Source: Sulfobacillus acidophilus (GTDB lineage Bacteria; Bacillota; Sulfobacillia; Sulfobacillales; Sulfobacillaceae). Taken from it: 64,000 bases of DNA. The notes below the pieces were generated by a model. The model was given only the letters and a program-made list of their open reading frames with translations. It was not told the origin of the DNA and did not search any database. The translations under genes were made by a program, and so were the position numbers. The stretch spans positions 1-64,000 of the forward strand of contig PXYV01000001.1 of the NCBI GenBank assembly GCA_003023745.1, written 5' to 3'. Position 1 is the first letter of the stretch; every line of letters starts with the position of its first letter. This document shows positions 63,792 through 64,000 of the stretch, in pieces.

Positions 63792-64000
63792 TTATGTTCG
63801 GGAAATTCCAGATTTTCCGGAACCGGGCGTTTTGTTCCGCGATGTATTACCGGTGATAGCGGAACCCGGGGCCTTTTTGGAAGTTTTAGATGGCCTGCAA
63901 ACGCTGGTGCAGCCGTTGGGGGCCGAGGTGATCATGGCTCCAGAAGCGCGCGGGTTTCTCTTGGCGGCGCCACTGGCTGATCGCCTGCGGGCCGGTGTGG
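63778..64000 (+). CDS. apt: Adenine phosphoribosyltransferase (partial, runs off the window)
   Basis: ATG 63778 overlaps the recJ stop and follows GGGGAGGGAAGAG. The visible residues read MAWSDYVREIPDFPEPG, then LFRDVLPVI and MAPEARGFLLAAPLA, matching the N-terminal half of Apt. The PRPP-binding motif lies beyond the window. Position directly after recJ agrees with the common Firmicute order recJ-apt-relA. Confidence 0.9.
   Translation, partial: MAWSDYVREIPDFPEPGVLFRDVLPVIAEPGAFLEVLDGLQTLVQPLGAEVIMAPEARGFLLAAPLADRLRAGV

Noticed and set aside
1-64000. CRISPR array or phage genes
   Set aside because: I saw no regularly spaced direct repeats, no cas genes and no phage structural, integrase or lysis genes anywhere in the window.

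Overview
The window looks like chromosomal DNA from a spore-forming, aerobic, moderately GC-rich Firmicute. Two small acid-soluble spore protein genes (25345-25566 and 47981-48178) and a SpoIIE-type phosphatase domain (56678-57382) point to sporulation. The ccm genes, paaABCD and a molybdenum-hydroxylase operon point to aerobic respiration and versatile heterotrophy. A Sulfobacillus-like organism is my best guess. It is an inference from gene content, not from a marker gene. Most genes are on the + strand, many starts overlap the previous stop (ATGA or GTGA), and GTG and TTG starts are common.

Layout. 1-1200: decayed IS200/IS605-type tnpB on the - strand. 1.6-6.2 kb: leucine-dehydrogenase-type enzyme, large subunit of a split methylmalonyl-CoA mutase, amidohydrolase. 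6.2-7.6 kb: gene-poor stretch with DnaA-box-like repeats, a small zinc-ribbon gene and a candidate long structured leader. 7.56-12.9 kb: MoxR-type AAA ATPase, VWA protein and a three-subunit FAD/2Fe-2S/Mo-pterin dehydrogenase. 13-18.3 kb: S9 peptidase, cyclophilin, LipL-type octanoyltransferase and asparagine synthetase. 18.4-23.3 kb: purEK, a TetR regulator and paaABCD. 23.4-30.2 kb: DUF420 protein, MFS exporter, spore protein, dienelactone hydrolase family protein, thioredoxin reductase, small membrane proteins and nucleoside hydrolase. 30.2-38.7 kb: accessory-looking region with secreted proteins of unknown role, a cysteine-less MGMT homologue, an M50 peptidase, an orphan solute-binding protein, an IS605-like palindromic remnant, two tRNA-Leu genes and an antitoxin fragment. 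38.8-44.5 kb: cytochrome c maturation operon (ccmE, F, two unknown genes, A, B, C, D). 44.7-48.2 kb: B12-binding mutase subunit, MeaB, acyl-CoA dehydrogenase, dapB and a spore protein. 48.3-50.5 kb: DPP-IV-type peptidase and tRNA-Pro. 50.6-54.8 kb: rmlA, rmlC, rmlB and a MurT-type ligase. 54.8-57.8 kb: selB, SpoIIE-type phosphatase and a P-loop protein. 57.9-64 kb: secD, secF, small ORFs, CDF transporter, recJ and the start of apt.

How the genes fit together. Leucine dehydrogenase, acyl-CoA dehydrogenase, both mutase subunits and MeaB fit breakdown of branched-chain amino acids or odd-chain acyl groups through methylmalonyl-CoA to succinyl-CoA, although the two mutase subunits lie about 42 kb apart. 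paaABCD would epoxidise phenylacetyl-CoA, but no paaE reductase is present. The molybdenum hydroxylase is carbon-monoxide-dehydrogenase-like but lacks the CODH active-site loop, so its substrate is unknown. The ccm operon would supply c-type cytochromes; its CcmE has a cysteine in place of the usual haem-binding histidine and no ccmG or ccmH is recognisable. selB implies selenocysteine decoding elsewhere in the genome.

Strongest leads for something new: the two uncharacterised genes inside the ccm operon with the CxxxY CcmE, the MGMT homologue with PTHRV instead of PCHRV, the long leader before the Mo-hydroxylase operon together with the in-frame TGA junction between its AAA and VWA genes, and the MurT-type ligase without GatD.
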